Positions 49,552 to 59,584 of a stretch of DNA of 64,000 nucleotides are shown here, piece by piece (position 1 is the stretch's first letter; each line of letters opens with the position of its first letter). A model generated the notes under the pieces. That model was not told the origin of the DNA and ran no database searches. It worked only from the letters and a program-made list of their open reading frames with translations. The position numbers and the translations under genes were made by a program. Source of the DNA: Treponema sp. (GTDB lineage Bacteria > Spirochaetota > Spirochaetia > Treponematales > Treponemataceae); NCBI GenBank assembly GCA_024402635.1, contig JAKSTJ010000003.1, positions 1 through 64,000 of the forward strand, written 5' to 3'.

Positions 49552-50775
49552 ATGAACATTGTTGTTATGGGTGCCCAGTGGGGCGATGAAGGTAAAGGTA
49601 AAATTGTAGATTACCTTGCACAGGATGCTAAGTACGTTGTTCGTTTTGCCGGCGGTGCTAATGCAGGTCACACAATCGTAGTTGATGGAAAAAAATATGC
49701 ACTCCATCAGGTTCCTTCTGGAATTCTTTATCCAGAAAAATCTGTATTCCTTGGATCAGGAATGGTTATTGACCCAGAAGCTCTTTTCAAAGAACTCCAG
49801 ATGCTTAAAGACAATGGTGTAAATTGGGAAGGTCGTATTTTTATTTCTGACCGTGCTCATCTTACATTACCAGGTTATCGTCAGATGGATAAAGATAGAG
49901 ACGCAGCTCGTAAACGTCCAATTGGAACAACTGGCCGCGGAATTGGTACAACTTACTCTATGAAATCAGAACGTGATGGTATTCGTGTTGCAGACCTTGA
50001 CTGGGAAGAAAAATGGAACGATCTTGACGATGCTGATAAAGAATTCTTAAATCAGTACAAAGACCAGCTTATTAAGATGCGTGTAAATCTTGCAGCAAAA
50101 ATGTATGAATACCGCAATGAAAATATTTTATTTGAAGGTGCTCAGGGTGCAATGCTTGATATTGACTCTGGTACATATCCATATGTTTCATCAGGAGCTT
50201 CTGGTTCTTATGGTGCAGCTTCCGGATCAGGAATTGGACCTAAAGCTTTGGACAAAATCTACGGTGTTTTCAAAGCATATGAAACACGTGTAGGAAATGG
50301 TCCAATGCCATCTGAATTCGATACAGAAACAGAAGGTGAACTTTGTGATTATGTTCGTAACACTGGTAATGAATTTGGTGTAACAACTGGTCGTCCTCGT
50401 CGATGTGGTTATCTTGACTTAGTAGCACTCCGTTATGCATGTCATGTAAACTCAATCGACAACCTGGTTCTTACTCATCTTGATATTTACGATGATATGA
50501 ATGAAATCGAAGCATGTGTTGCTTACAATATTGATGGAAAAATCGTTACAGACTTCCCTGCTTCTATTCCAGAATTAAACAAAGCAAAACCTGTTTTACA
50601 GAAATTCCCTGGTTGGAAAGAAGACATTACAAAATGTACTTCATACAAAAAACTTCCAAAAAATGCAAAAGAATATGTTGAATTTATCGAAGACTTTACA
50701 GGAACAAAAGTTGGTATTGTTTCTGTAGGAGCAGATAGAAATCAGACATTCTTCCGCGAAAAAATCTGGAAATAG
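49552..50775 (+). CDS. purA: Adenylosuccinate synthetase
   Basis: This 407-residue enzyme joins IMP and aspartate using GTP, the first step from IMP to AMP. The GTP loop is GAQWGDEGKGK at the very start, then GGANAGHT, TTGRGIGTTYS, EGAQGAMLDID and TTGRPRRCGYLDLVALRYA, all diagnostic. I chose ATG 49552, where AGGAG lies 7 bases upstream; ATG 49528 would add eight residues and is part of the direct repeat. Codon use is of the highly expressed type. It is followed by a strong terminator. Confidence 0.97.
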   Translation: MNIVVMGAQWGDEGKGKIVDYLAQDAKYVVRFAGGANAGHTIVVDGKKYALHQVPSGILYPEKSVFLGSGMVIDPEALFKELQMLKDNGVNWEGRIFISDRAHLTLPGYRQMDKDRDAARKRPIGTTGRGIGTTYSMKSERDGIRVADLDWEEKWNDLDDADKEFLNQYKDQLIKMRVNLAAKMYEYRNENILFEGAQGAMLDIDSGTYPYVSSGASGSYGAASGSGIGPKALDKIYGVFKAYETRVGNGPMPSEFDTETEGELCDYVRNTGNEFGVTTGRPRRCGYLDLVALRYACHVNSIDNLVLTHLDIYDDMNEIEACVAYNIDGKIVTDFPASIPELNKAKPVLQKFPGWKEDITKCTSYKKLPKNAKEYVEFIEDFTGTKVGIVSVGADRNQTFFREKIWK

Positions 50776-50793
50776 AATAATTTTCAATTAATC

Positions 50794-50830
50794 TAAGGAG
50801 ACAGCATACAACATTGTTACTGTCTCCTTA
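50794..50830 (+). terminator. Intrinsic terminator of purA
   Basis: An 11-base-pair perfect stem, TAAGGAGACAG (50794-50804) with CTGTCTCCTTA (50820-50830), and a 15-base loop, followed by TTTATTTATA. It lies 19 bases past the purA stop. Confidence 0.85.
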
Positions 50831-50868
50831 TTTATTTATAAAACCTTAAATTAAATCAGGATAAACAT

Positions 50869-52074
50869 TTGAAAAAACGAAATTATTTACCACTTGTATT
50901 AATAGCTTTAATCTTTGCTTCTTGTAAAACTACAGATATTAATATTCCTTCAGAAACTATTATTGAAACTCCAGAAAAACAAGAGGAACAGAAAAATAAA
51001 ACTTCATCAATAACATTGCTTTTTGCAGGTGATGTTATGGCACACAATGTAAATTATAATATGAAAGATTATGATTCTATTTGGGATGGAGTAAGAGATA
51101 CTGTAAAAAATTGTGATTTAGCATTTGCAAATATTGAAGCACCATTAGATACAACAAAACCTTCTTCAAGTTATCCAGCTTTTAATATGCCAAAAGCATA
51201 TGCCCAGGCTACAATTGATGCAGGTTTTAACGTTTTTTCTTTATGTAACAATCATACTAATGATCAGAATTTATCTGGTATTTTACAGACAATTATTACG
51301 ACAAATGAATTAACTCAATCTGAAGCAGAAAAAGGAAACAAAATTTATTTTGCCGGATTAAGACAATCAAAAACAGACAAATATTCACATCAATTAATTG
51401 AAAAAGATGACTGGAAAATTCTTTTTTTACCAATGACAGAAATCTTAAATACTCCAATTGCAAAGGGAAATGTGAATTATATAAATAGTTCTAAAACAGA
51501 AAGAACAGCATTTATTGAATATTGCAAACAGTTACGGGAAGAAAATCCATGCGATTTATTCATAATTTCTCTGCATGCAAATGAAACAGAATATAACAGA
51601 ACAGTCACAAAATATCAGCAGGAATTTTACGATAATCTGTTTGAAGCGGGAGTTGATATTATCTGGGCAAATCACGCTCATATAATTAAAGATAGAAAAG
51701 TTACAATCAACAGTGAAAATGGAACTGCAAAAATTGTAATGTACGCCAACGGGAATACAATCAGTGGACAAAGAACAAGTCCAAATTTAACATCTTCAAA
51801 TCCAATTGGAGAGAGAGATAATACAGGAGACGGACTTTTTTATAAAGTAACATTTACTAAAACAACAGAAAAACCTCTTCCTGTTTTTAAAGAATCAGAA
51901 AATTTATTTATAACTGTATTTAAACCACAGAGCAACCAATATATTATTAAATTCTTAAATGAAGATTTCATTAATTATCTTAGAGAAAATAATTTAACAA
52001 ACTGGGTAAACTACCTGGAAAAACGTAAGAAAATAAACGAAGAATATACAAAGGAAATTATTGAATGGCAGTAG
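50869..52074 (+). CDS. CapA family lipoprotein (poly-gamma-glutamate synthesis-type phosphoesterase)
   Basis: This 401-residue protein is a lipoprotein (signal LALIFASC type, Cys near residue 19) with a CapA/PGA_cap domain, a calcineurin-like metallophosphoesterase fold. Motifs: LLFAGDVMAHN near residue 50, FANIEAPL, NNHTNDQ, SLHANETEYN and ANHAHIIKD, supplying the metal-binding Asp, Asn and His residues. In Bacillus, CapA helps export poly-gamma-glutamate; many bacteria carry CapA alone with unknown substrate, and no capB or capC is nearby here. It starts with TTG at 50869, 7 bases after AGGA. It overlaps the helicase start by 10 bases. Confidence 0.85.
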   Translation: MKKRNYLPLVLIALIFASCKTTDINIPSETIIETPEKQEEQKNKTSSITLLFAGDVMAHNVNYNMKDYDSIWDGVRDTVKNCDLAFANIEAPLDTTKPSSSYPAFNMPKAYAQATIDAGFNVFSLCNNHTNDQNLSGILQTIITTNELTQSEAEKGNKIYFAGLRQSKTDKYSHQLIEKDDWKILFLPMTEILNTPIAKGNVNYINSSKTERTAFIEYCKQLREENPCDLFIISLHANETEYNRTVTKYQQEFYDNLFEAGVDIIWANHAHIIKDRKVTINSENGTAKIVMYANGNTISGQRTSPNLTSSNPIGERDNTGDGLFYKVTFTKTTEKPLPVFKESENLFITVFKPQSNQYIIKFLNEDFINYLRENNLTNWVNYLEKRKKINEEYTKEIIEWQ

Positions 52075-54647
52075 ATTATAAATCGCTTCCTGTTTATGAA
52101 CAAAAACAAAAAATTTTAGATTGTCTTGAATCAAATCAAGTTGTAATAGTTGAAAGTCCAACTGGTTCAGGAAAAACAACTCAAATCCCTGTAATTTTAT
52201 ATGAAGCAGGTTATGCAAACACAGGAATGATTGCTGTTACTCAGCCAAGAAGAATTGCAGCACTTTCTGTCAGTGAATTTATTTCAAAACAATTAGGTAC
52301 TACTTACCCTGGACTCGTTGGCTATAAAATGCGTTTTGAAGATAAAACCGATTCTTCAACTAAAATTAAAATTATGACTGATGGAATCTTACTTCAGGAA
52401 ATGAAGCTGGATCCATGGCTTTCTAAATACAGTGTAATTATGGTTGATGAAGCACACGAACGCAGCCTTAATATTGATTTTGTTCTGGGATTATTAAAAA
52501 GAGTTTTAAAAGAACGAAAAGATTTCAGAGTAATTGTTTCATCTGCTACAATGAATACACAGGCATTTAGTGAATATTTTGATAATGCTCCTGTTATTTC
52601 TATAGAAACAATTACCTATCCTGTTTCAATTATTTATGATCCAATTCCAGGTGGTTCTACAACTACAACAGATTCTGGATGCGATGCTTTGTTAAGTAAA
52701 ATTTCAGCAACTGTAGAACGGGTTCTTGATAATGATGAAGATGATGGAGGAATTTTAGTATTTCTTCCTGGAGAAAAAATCATTAAAGATTGTGTAGACA
52801 GACTTTCGCATGCTTACTTTAGCAGAAAATTACATATTGTTCCTCTTTATGGACGACTTGCAAAAGAAGAACAGGAAAAAGTTTTTGATCCAAGTCCTGC
52901 AGGAAAAAAGAAAGTTGTTGTTTCAACGAACATTGCGGAAACCTCTGTTACTATCAGTGATATTACAACAGTTATTGATGCAGGTCTTGCAAAATTAAAT
53001 TTCTATAATCCAAGAACTTTTACTTCAAGTTTAATTGAAACAACAGTCTCTAAAGCATCCTGCAATCAAAGAAAAGGTCGTGCTGGAAGAACTCATGAAG
53101 GAATTTGTTATCGTCTTTTTGCCCGTAAAGATTTTGAAACCAGAGAACTTTATACAAAGGAAGAAATTTATAGAACTGATTTAAGTGAAGTTGTTTTACG
53201 AATGGCTGAACTGGGAATTACTGATTTCTATGATTTTGATTTTATTGCTAGTCCAGGAAAAGAAGGAATTATTGGTGCAGTAGATACTTTAAATATGCTG
53301 GGAGCTCTTGATTCTGATAACACGCTTTCTCCAATTGGTCAGTTAATGGTTAAATTCCCACTGGAACCAAGAATAAGCAGAATTATTGTAGAATCAATTA
53401 TGCGTTATCCCGATGTTATGGACAAAGTATTAATTGCAGCATCTTTTTTATCTGCCAGTTCTCCTTTTATTCTTCCTCCTAATGAAGAAATGGAAGCCAG
53501 AAAAGCTCATCATAGATTTAGAGATATGCAGGGAGATTTCGGAACTTATTTGAATCTGTTTAATGCATATAAACAAACTGATAATCGGGAAAAATTCTGC
53601 AAAAAAAATTATCTGGACGAACGGATAATGGCTGAAATTGAAAACATTAAATTTCAATTAGGTGAAATCGTTGGTAAAATGAATATTCCTATTGTAGAAA
53701 ATTCAGGAAAAATGACAGATTATCTTTGCTGTATCGCATCTGGAATGATTCAATTTGTTTGTATTAGAACAGGTCGAGAAAATTACAGAAGTCTTACAGC
53801 AGATCACATTTGTATTCATCCGGGAAGTGTTTTATTCAGACAGGATCCAGTTTTTATTGTTGCAGGTGAAATTGTAAAAACTTCCAGAATTTTTGCAATG
53901 AGCGTATCTCCTCTTACAAAAAATATGCTGGATTTAATTAATCCCGATTTATACGAAAGATTAATGGCATGTAAATCAAACAGTATAAAAAATCTTGAAA
54001 AAGAAATTTCTGTAAAAAAAGATTTACCTAAACAAAAACAGAAATCTCAAAAAGCAATTTTGGATAAACCAGTTCCACAGGAAGTACTGGAAAATGCTTT
54101 ATCATTAGGTTCTTATTATTTTGAAACTAAAAAAATCAAAGGTAAAAAGACAGCATTTTTACCAATAGATTATTTCCTTAATGCAGTCAAAGAAGAACAT
54201 GATAAGAATAAATTAAACGCATGTTCAGGATTAAAAGCCAGAATAATCACAAAGGACAATGGAATTCTTTTAGATGGCGAAAAAATGTCTTTAATTTTAA
54301 ATGCTGCTAAAAATATTGATTTAACTCCTATTTCTGAAAAAAAATGGAACAGAAAGTTGAATGTAAACATTTATGATGAAGTTGGAAAAGAAAGTCTTAT
54401 AGATTCCCTTGATATTATTCTAAGAGTTGCAATCGCAAAACAAAAAAATAAGGAATATGGCTTTATCAGTTTGTTTACAGATGGAAACGGTAATTACTGG
54501 TTCAAGGTTTCAAGAGGATTTACAACAGCAGTAACTGAAACTCATTCCTCATTAGAAACCCTTATTGAAGAAAATATTGAATACACAGAAGAAGAAAGCA
54601 AAAAAATTAATACAATTCTTCGACTTGTAAATAAATTATACGAATAA
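52065..54647 (+). CDS. DEAH-box RNA helicase (HrpA/HrpB-like)
   Basis: This 860-residue helicase unwinds RNA. Walker A is ESPTGSGKTTQIP (near residue 31), motif II is DEAH in VDEAHERSLN, motif III is SSATMN, and motif VI is NQRKGRAGRTHEGICYRLF. A ratchet (HA2) region follows (RMAELGITDFYDFDF) and an OB-fold near residues 540-650. Overall length and layout are closer to HrpA-type than to HrpB. The last 200 residues (about 660-860) show no family I know. It overlaps capA by 10 bases and its stop abuts the convergent HEAT-repeat gene with no gap. Confidence 0.9.
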   Translation: MAVDYKSLPVYEQKQKILDCLESNQVVIVESPTGSGKTTQIPVILYEAGYANTGMIAVTQPRRIAALSVSEFISKQLGTTYPGLVGYKMRFEDKTDSSTKIKIMTDGILLQEMKLDPWLSKYSVIMVDEAHERSLNIDFVLGLLKRVLKERKDFRVIVSSATMNTQAFSEYFDNAPVISIETITYPVSIIYDPIPGGSTTTTDSGCDALLSKISATVERVLDNDEDDGGILVFLPGEKIIKDCVDRLSHAYFSRKLHIVPLYGRLAKEEQEKVFDPSPAGKKKVVVSTNIAETSVTISDITTVIDAGLAKLNFYNPRTFTSSLIETTVSKASCNQRKGRAGRTHEGICYRLFARKDFETRELYTKEEIYRTDLSEVVLRMAELGITDFYDFDFIASPGKEGIIGAVDTLNMLGALDSDNTLSPIGQLMVKFPLEPRISRIIVESIMRYPDVMDKVLIAASFLSASSPFILPPNEEMEARKAHHRFRDMQGDFGTYLNLFNAYKQTDNREKFCKKNYLDERIMAEIENIKFQLGEIVGKMNIPIVENSGKMTDYLCCIASGMIQFVCIRTGRENYRSLTADHICIHPGSVLFRQDPVFIVAGEIVKTSRIFAMSVSPLTKNMLDLINPDLYERLMACKSNSIKNLEKEISVKKDLPKQKQKSQKAILDKPVPQEVLENALSLGSYYFETKKIKGKKTAFLPIDYFLNAVKEEHDKNKLNACSGLKARIITKDNGILLDGEKMSLILNAAKNIDLTPISEKKWNRKLNVNIYDEVGKESLIDSLDIILRVAIAKQKNKEYGFISLFTDGNGNYWFKVSRGFTTAVTETHSSLETLIEENIEYTEEESKKINTILRLVNKLYE

Positions 54648-56135
54648 TTATTTTTCAGATGGTGTATCTTCAATTCCCAGCATCTTCATTGCACGTTTCT
54701 TATTAGAAGCATTGGCCTTTTTATCACCAGCAATTGCGCGAACTTTTGATTCTACAGAAGGATATTTGCCAATTTTGTACATATCAAGGCCAAGACTTAC
54801 AGTTGTAACATCTTTTGATTCCAGATATTGTCCACAAATGGCAGCAAAAGAATCTCTCTTGTATTTAGCAAGTTCTTTTCCAATGGCAGTTCTTAAGTTT
54901 TTTCTTCTGTCATCTTTTAACATTTTTTCTGCAAGTTCAAGAATTTCTTTTTCACCTGTAGTACCATTTTTAAGCAACACTTCAACAGCTTTTATTTTTA
55001 CATTATCACCGGCTTTTTCATCAGTAATCTGCTGAATAAGAAACTTATTTCCTTCCGGAGTATTTAATTGACCTAAAGCAGTATAGCATTCATCTTTAAT
55101 AACTTTTTCAGAATCATTTTTTGCTCTGTAAATGATTGTTGAAACTGCACTTGTAAGATTCATTTCGCTGGCAGCTTTAATTGATTCCTGTCTTACTTTC
55201 CAATGGTCATCTTTAATTCCCTGCATTATTATTGAAGCAGCTTCTTTTGATTCAGGGAAATTCTTTATTCCTTTTATAATGTATTGTCTTAAATTAGGAT
55301 CTGTAGAATCAAAATTTCTTTTAAGAACTTTTATTGATTTTTCAGTTTTCATTAATCCTAAAGATTCTGCTGCATACATTCTGACAAAGGTATTTTCATC
55401 TTCATTTTCAAGAACATCTACAAGTAAATCATAAGTTTCAATTGCATGCATTTTTCCACAAATACGCATTAATGTCTGACGTTGTGGTAAAGTTAAATCA
55501 TCCCGTTCCAAATATTCTGCAAGAAAAACTGCTTCTTCTGCACCACCAATTTCACCTAAACAAAGAACAGCGGCATTAAAAAAAGCTTCGTTTTCACTTT
55601 CAATTATTGAAATTACAGCAGGGATTGCAGCCTTTGTTTTTACAGCACCAATATATTCAAAAGCAGCATTTACAACATCATTTTTTTCATCATATGGATC
55701 ATTAATTAATTCAACAGCATAATCTTCAAGACAAGGATCTTCTACTTTTGTGAAATACTGTAAAACTTTCTGTTTGATTGAAGAATTCTGTGTTTCTTGA
55801 AATAAATCATAAATTTCTTCTGTAAAACGAGGATCTTCATTTTTTATTAAAGTTGATAATAAATCCCCTACTTCTACGGAAGTTCCATATAAAATTGTAT
55901 TTCGATTTTTTTCTTCAGTTTCAGGAGATTCATCTTTTGAAGCTGCCACTTCGGCTTTTAATTTATCCATTGATTTTGGTCGCTTTGCAGCTGGAATTTC
56001 AGCAAATCCACCTTTTGAAACATATTCTTTTTTTTCAGTTTCTTTGTCAGGGGCAGAACCTTTTTTTGCAGATTGAGAAAAACTATAATTTATAATTAAT
56101 CCTGTAATAAACAATGTAAAAATTATTTTTTTCAT
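54648..56135 (-). CDS. Exported HEAT-repeat protein
   Basis: This protein of about 495 residues has a signal peptide (ends INYSFSQ). From about residue 95 to 470 it is made of HEAT/PBS-lyase-type helical repeats (for example DVVNAAFEYIGAVKTKAAIP, AFFNAAVLCLGEIGGAEEA, VRMYAAESLGLMKTEKSI, WKVRQESIKAASEMNL). The first 90 residues are Lys/Glu rich and probably flexible. It is likely a periplasmic scaffold for proteins; no enzyme motif is visible. I chose ATG 56135, which has AGGTGG 7 bases upstream; 56141 would be TTG. It ends the dut-lptF-lptG-tgt operon. Confidence 0.87.
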   Translation of the reverse strand: MKKIIFTLFITGLIINYSFSQSAKKGSAPDKETEKKEYVSKGGFAEIPAAKRPKSMDKLKAEVAASKDESPETEEKNRNTILYGTSVEVGDLLSTLIKNEDPRFTEEIYDLFQETQNSSIKQKVLQYFTKVEDPCLEDYAVELINDPYDEKNDVVNAAFEYIGAVKTKAAIPAVISIIESENEAFFNAAVLCLGEIGGAEEAVFLAEYLERDDLTLPQRQTLMRICGKMHAIETYDLLVDVLENEDENTFVRMYAAESLGLMKTEKSIKVLKRNFDSTDPNLRQYIIKGIKNFPESKEAASIIMQGIKDDHWKVRQESIKAASEMNLTSAVSTIIYRAKNDSEKVIKDECYTALGQLNTPEGNKFLIQQITDEKAGDNVKIKAVEVLLKNGTTGEKEILELAEKMLKDDRRKNLRTAIGKELAKYKRDSFAAICGQYLESKDVTTVSLGLDMYKIGKYPSVESKVRAIAGDKKANASNKKRAMKMLGIEDTPSEK

Positions 56136-56179
56136 AAGCAAACCACCTATGTATAATAAACAAAAACAAGTTTTATTCG

Positions 56180-57325
56180 TTACTGATTATTACCATGAAA
56201 TCGAGATAAAAAGTCTTTTCTATACTGTTCAAAACGATCTTCATTAATTGCAACTCGAATTTCCTTTAGAAGATTATTCAGGAAGTACAAATTGTGATAA
56301 GAAGCAAGAATAGAACTTAAAATTTCCTGTTCTTTAAATAAATGTCTTAAATAACTTCGGGAATATGTACGGCAAACTTTACAATTACATTCTTTATCAA
56401 CAGGTCCAAAATCGTGAATCCATCTTTCCTGTTTTATAGAAAGCATTCCATCATGAGTGAAATAAGATCCATTTCTTGCATTTCTAGTAGGAAGAACACA
56501 GTCAAACATATCAACTCCTGATTGAACTGCATCAAGAATATAATCTGGGGTTCCAATTCCCATTACATATTTTGCCTTATCTTCCGGTAAAAACTGGCAG
56601 GTATAATTCATATATTGAGTAAATACATCATGAGGTTCACCAACACTTAAACCACCAATAGCAATTCCTGGCATATCAAGTGAAGAAACAAATTCAGCAC
56701 TTTGTTTTCTTAAATCTTCATGAAAATGTCCTTGAACAATTGGGAAAAGATAACCTTTATAGCCTTCTTCTCTTTTTTGTTCCCATTCTTTTTTAGCTCT
56801 TAAAAGCCAATCGGATGTAATTTTCAAGGCTTTTTCAGCTTCTTTTCTTGGAGCATCATAACCGGTACAAACATCAAGTTGCATTTGAATATCAGAATTA
56901 AATTTTGTCTGAGTTTGAACAACATTTTCAGGGGTAAAGAAATGATAACTTCCATCAATGTTACTCTGAAATTTTACACCTTCTGGATTAATTTTACGTA
57001 ATTTAGATAATGAAAAAACCTGAAAACCACCGGAATCTGTTAGAAAATTCTTTTTCCACTGAGAAAAACCGTGAAGTCCACCAGCCTCTTCAATTAAATC
57101 TGCCCCAGGACGTAAATAAAGATGATATGTATTGGCAAGAATAATTTCAAAATCAATTTCTTCAAGAAAATCCTTTGGCATAGCTTTTACGGTTGCATTT
57201 GTTCCAACCGGCATAAAAACAGGTGTCTGAACATCACCATGTGGCAAATGTAATACACCAGTTCTTGCTTTTCCGTCAGATGATTTATGTTTAATATCAA
57301 AAATTTTTGTAATAACTGAACTCAT
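56180..57325 (-). CDS. tgt: Queuine tRNA-ribosyltransferase
   Basis: This 381-residue enzyme exchanges guanine 34 for preQ1 in tRNAs with GUN anticodons. Motifs: FMPVGTNATVKAM near residue 40, LTDSGGFQVFSL with the catalytic Asp, and GGLSVGEPHDVF. A CVLPTRNARNGSYFTHDG segment with the nucleophilic Asp region, and the zinc site CNCKVCRTYSRSYLRHL, complete it. Ribosome binding site GAGGT lies 5 bases before the ATG. It lies 18 bases after lptG. Confidence 0.97.
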   Translation of the reverse strand: MSSVITKIFDIKHKSSDGKARTGVLHLPHGDVQTPVFMPVGTNATVKAMPKDFLEEIDFEIILANTYHLYLRPGADLIEEAGGLHGFSQWKKNFLTDSGGFQVFSLSKLRKINPEGVKFQSNIDGSYHFFTPENVVQTQTKFNSDIQMQLDVCTGYDAPRKEAEKALKITSDWLLRAKKEWEQKREEGYKGYLFPIVQGHFHEDLRKQSAEFVSSLDMPGIAIGGLSVGEPHDVFTQYMNYTCQFLPEDKAKYVMGIGTPDYILDAVQSGVDMFDCVLPTRNARNGSYFTHDGMLSIKQERWIHDFGPVDKECNCKVCRTYSRSYLRHLFKEQEILSSILASYHNLYFLNNLLKEIRVAINEDRFEQYRKDFLSRFHGNNQ

Positions 57326-57343
57326 TTCAACCTCAATAATTTT

Positions 57344-58423
57344 TTATGTTCTACTGAATTTTAATAAAATTACAGCAATAAATGTAAATACAATATCAGG
57401 AAGCCAGGCACCTAAGAAAGGTGTTAAAATTTCTGTTTTTGCAAAAACCATTGTCATCATCTGGAAAACATAATACAAAACTACCGCAAGAATTGATAAA
57501 GACATGCTTATAAGCAAAATATTTTTTCTTGTTTTTCCAGTTAATCCGACAGCAAGAAAACCTGAAATAAATAAAATAAAAGGAAATGCAAATTTCTTAT
57601 AATAAATTGACTGCTGCTCAAAGAAAGGTAACCCAGCCTTTTTTAAATGATCTATATATTCTTTTGCTTCTTTTACTGTAACAGTTTCAACATCTACAGT
57701 TTTTTTTCTGAATATTTCATAGGATTCTGTAAGCCTGTCTAAGAAAACCGATGTTACAGGAGAAATTACCATAGAATCATTATCATCAGGAACATATAAG
57801 ATTACATTATCTAAATTCCATTTATTTTCTTCACTATTCCATATTGCACTTTTTGCATAAATGATACCTTCAAGCTGTTTCTCATCATTTCTAAATACAA
57901 TATATAACTGTTCCAGTTTTTTTTCTTTTTCTCTATATCGTTTTACTTTATAAACAATTTTTGAATTATCCGATAAAACTACAATATCATTATTATTTGA
58001 ATCAGTTTCAACACCAAGTATTTTATTCTGCAAAAGTGTTTTTTTCTCAAGATTTGAAACAACAAGCTTATCTTCAAGAAAAAAGATTCCAAATGATAAT
58101 AAAATCGAAAATAAAAGTAAAGGTAAGACAAATTTAAACAATGAAACCCCAGATGCAAAAATTGCTTCCATTTCATTATTTGAATATAAAGTACTTAAAA
58201 CAAAAGTAACTGTAAAAAGAAAAGCAATTGGCGCTGCATACCAAATTGTTTTTGGAGTGTAATAAAGCATTACTTTAAGAATATCAGTTATAGAAGCATT
58301 TACTTCCATATATTTTGAAATATTCATAAATAAATCAATGAGATTGAGAATAAAAGCTATAAGAATAAGGGCTACAAAGAAAAAAGGAATTATTTTCTTT
58401 AAAAGATATTCTGCAAATTTCAT
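57344..58423 (-). CDS. lptG: LptG-like permease (YjgP/YjgQ family)
   Basis: This 359-residue membrane protein has about six transmembrane segments (three near the amino terminus, three near the end) with a periplasmic domain between (about residues 120-280). LptF and LptG form the membrane part of the LptB2FG transporter that moves LPS to the LptC/A bridge. Its stop-start contact with lptF is 0 bases (58424/58423). Assignment as G rather than F rests on order only. Confidence 0.88.
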   Translation of the reverse strand: MKFAEYLLKKIIPFFFVALILIAFILNLIDLFMNISKYMEVNASITDILKVMLYYTPKTIWYAAPIAFLFTVTFVLSTLYSNNEMEAIFASGVSLFKFVLPLLLFSILLSFGIFFLEDKLVVSNLEKKTLLQNKILGVETDSNNNDIVVLSDNSKIVYKVKRYREKEKKLEQLYIVFRNDEKQLEGIIYAKSAIWNSEENKWNLDNVILYVPDDNDSMVISPVTSVFLDRLTESYEIFRKKTVDVETVTVKEAKEYIDHLKKAGLPFFEQQSIYYKKFAFPFILFISGFLAVGLTGKTRKNILLISMSLSILAVVLYYVFQMMTMVFAKTEILTPFLGAWLPDIVFTFIAVILLKFSRT

Positions 58424-59584
58424 CTACTTCCTCAACAACCTTAGGCTTAAAAGAAGTCCAACTAAACCTATTAAAAAATCAGGTCCCCATATACACCAGA
58501 ATGCATTAACTCCTACTCGTACAACCAGTAATTGACCTGAAATATTAATTGCCCAATACATTACACATAGAATTACACCAATCAGTAATCCTAAAGTTAA
58601 ACCATTATGTTTTCCAAGAAGAAAAGCTATAGAAAATGCTAAAAATGCAAAGAACAAAGAAGCAAAAGGAATTGCAAATTTTTTATAATATTCCATTTCC
58701 CAGGAATTTATTCTGAATAAATCTGTAGTTGGATCATCTCTCATTTCTTTCAGTTGCTTCCTTAAATCAAGAAAAGTCATTTCTCTAGGATTTAAGCCTG
58801 ATGATAAATTAAATACAGAATCAAAAATATTCAAAATTAATCGGTCTGATTTTATTACATCATAAGAATTTCGATTTTGAGTACTGATTGCAGTCAGAGT
58901 TGTATCATTCATATCAAGCTGAAGCAGAATACCATCTTTCTTTGCATCCTGAAGAACCGAATTTCCTGCAACTATAATCTGATCAGAATTACCATCATTT
59001 GTAAAGAAAATAATATCAGAAACATTGTTCTCCTCTACATCACCAATAACAACAGTAGATCCGCTTATTCGTTTTACACTATTTGGTTCAATTACAATTG
59101 TTGGTGTGGAACGGGCAATTTTTTCAAAAAGCTGATAATATTTTATAGTACTCAAAGGCAACAGATAATCATTAATAAAAAAAGAAACAATAGAAATTAT
59201 TAAACCCAGCAACATTACTGGTTTTAAAATATTTCTAAAACTAAAACCTGAAGCTCTGAATATAAGAATTTCATTATCACTTGCCATACGACCAAGACAC
59301 ATTAAAAAACCAACTAAGGTTGCAAAAGGTGCTGATTGTGCTATTAAGGCAGGAACAATATATAACATTATTAAACATACATCCAGAAAAGGAGCACGTT
59401 TTGATAATAATTCTTCACCAATCAAAAGAATTTGATTAGCAAAAAAAATAACAAACATAAAGATAAAACATACAAAGAAATAATAAAATAATTCTTTAAA
59501 AAGATATTTAGAGAGAATATTCGTATTTCTATTAAAGCCAGATAAAAAAAGACTTTTTATTTTATCTTTAGTTTTATCAATCAT
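58424..59584 (-). CDS. lptF: LptF-like permease (YjgP/YjgQ family)
   Basis: This 386-residue permease has the same layout as the next gene: membrane segments near residues 32-60, 60-110 and 110-140, a periplasmic beta region (about 150-280) and three more at the end. Motifs ILIGEELLSKR and LMCLGRMASDNEILIFRASGFSF are typical. With lptG it forms a pair. It overlaps the dut stop by one base. The ATPase LptB and LptA/C are not in the window. Confidence 0.88.
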   Translation of the reverse strand: MIDKTKDKIKSLFLSGFNRNTNILSKYLFKELFYYFFVCFIFMFVIFFANQILLIGEELLSKRAPFLDVCLIMLYIVPALIAQSAPFATLVGFLMCLGRMASDNEILIFRASGFSFRNILKPVMLLGLIISIVSFFINDYLLPLSTIKYYQLFEKIARSTPTIVIEPNSVKRISGSTVVIGDVEENNVSDIIFFTNDGNSDQIIVAGNSVLQDAKKDGILLQLDMNDTTLTAISTQNRNSYDVIKSDRLILNIFDSVFNLSSGLNPREMTFLDLRKQLKEMRDDPTTDLFRINSWEMEYYKKFAIPFASLFFAFLAFSIAFLLGKHNGLTLGLLIGVILCVMYWAINISGQLLVVRVGVNAFWCIWGPDFLIGLVGLLLSLRLLRK

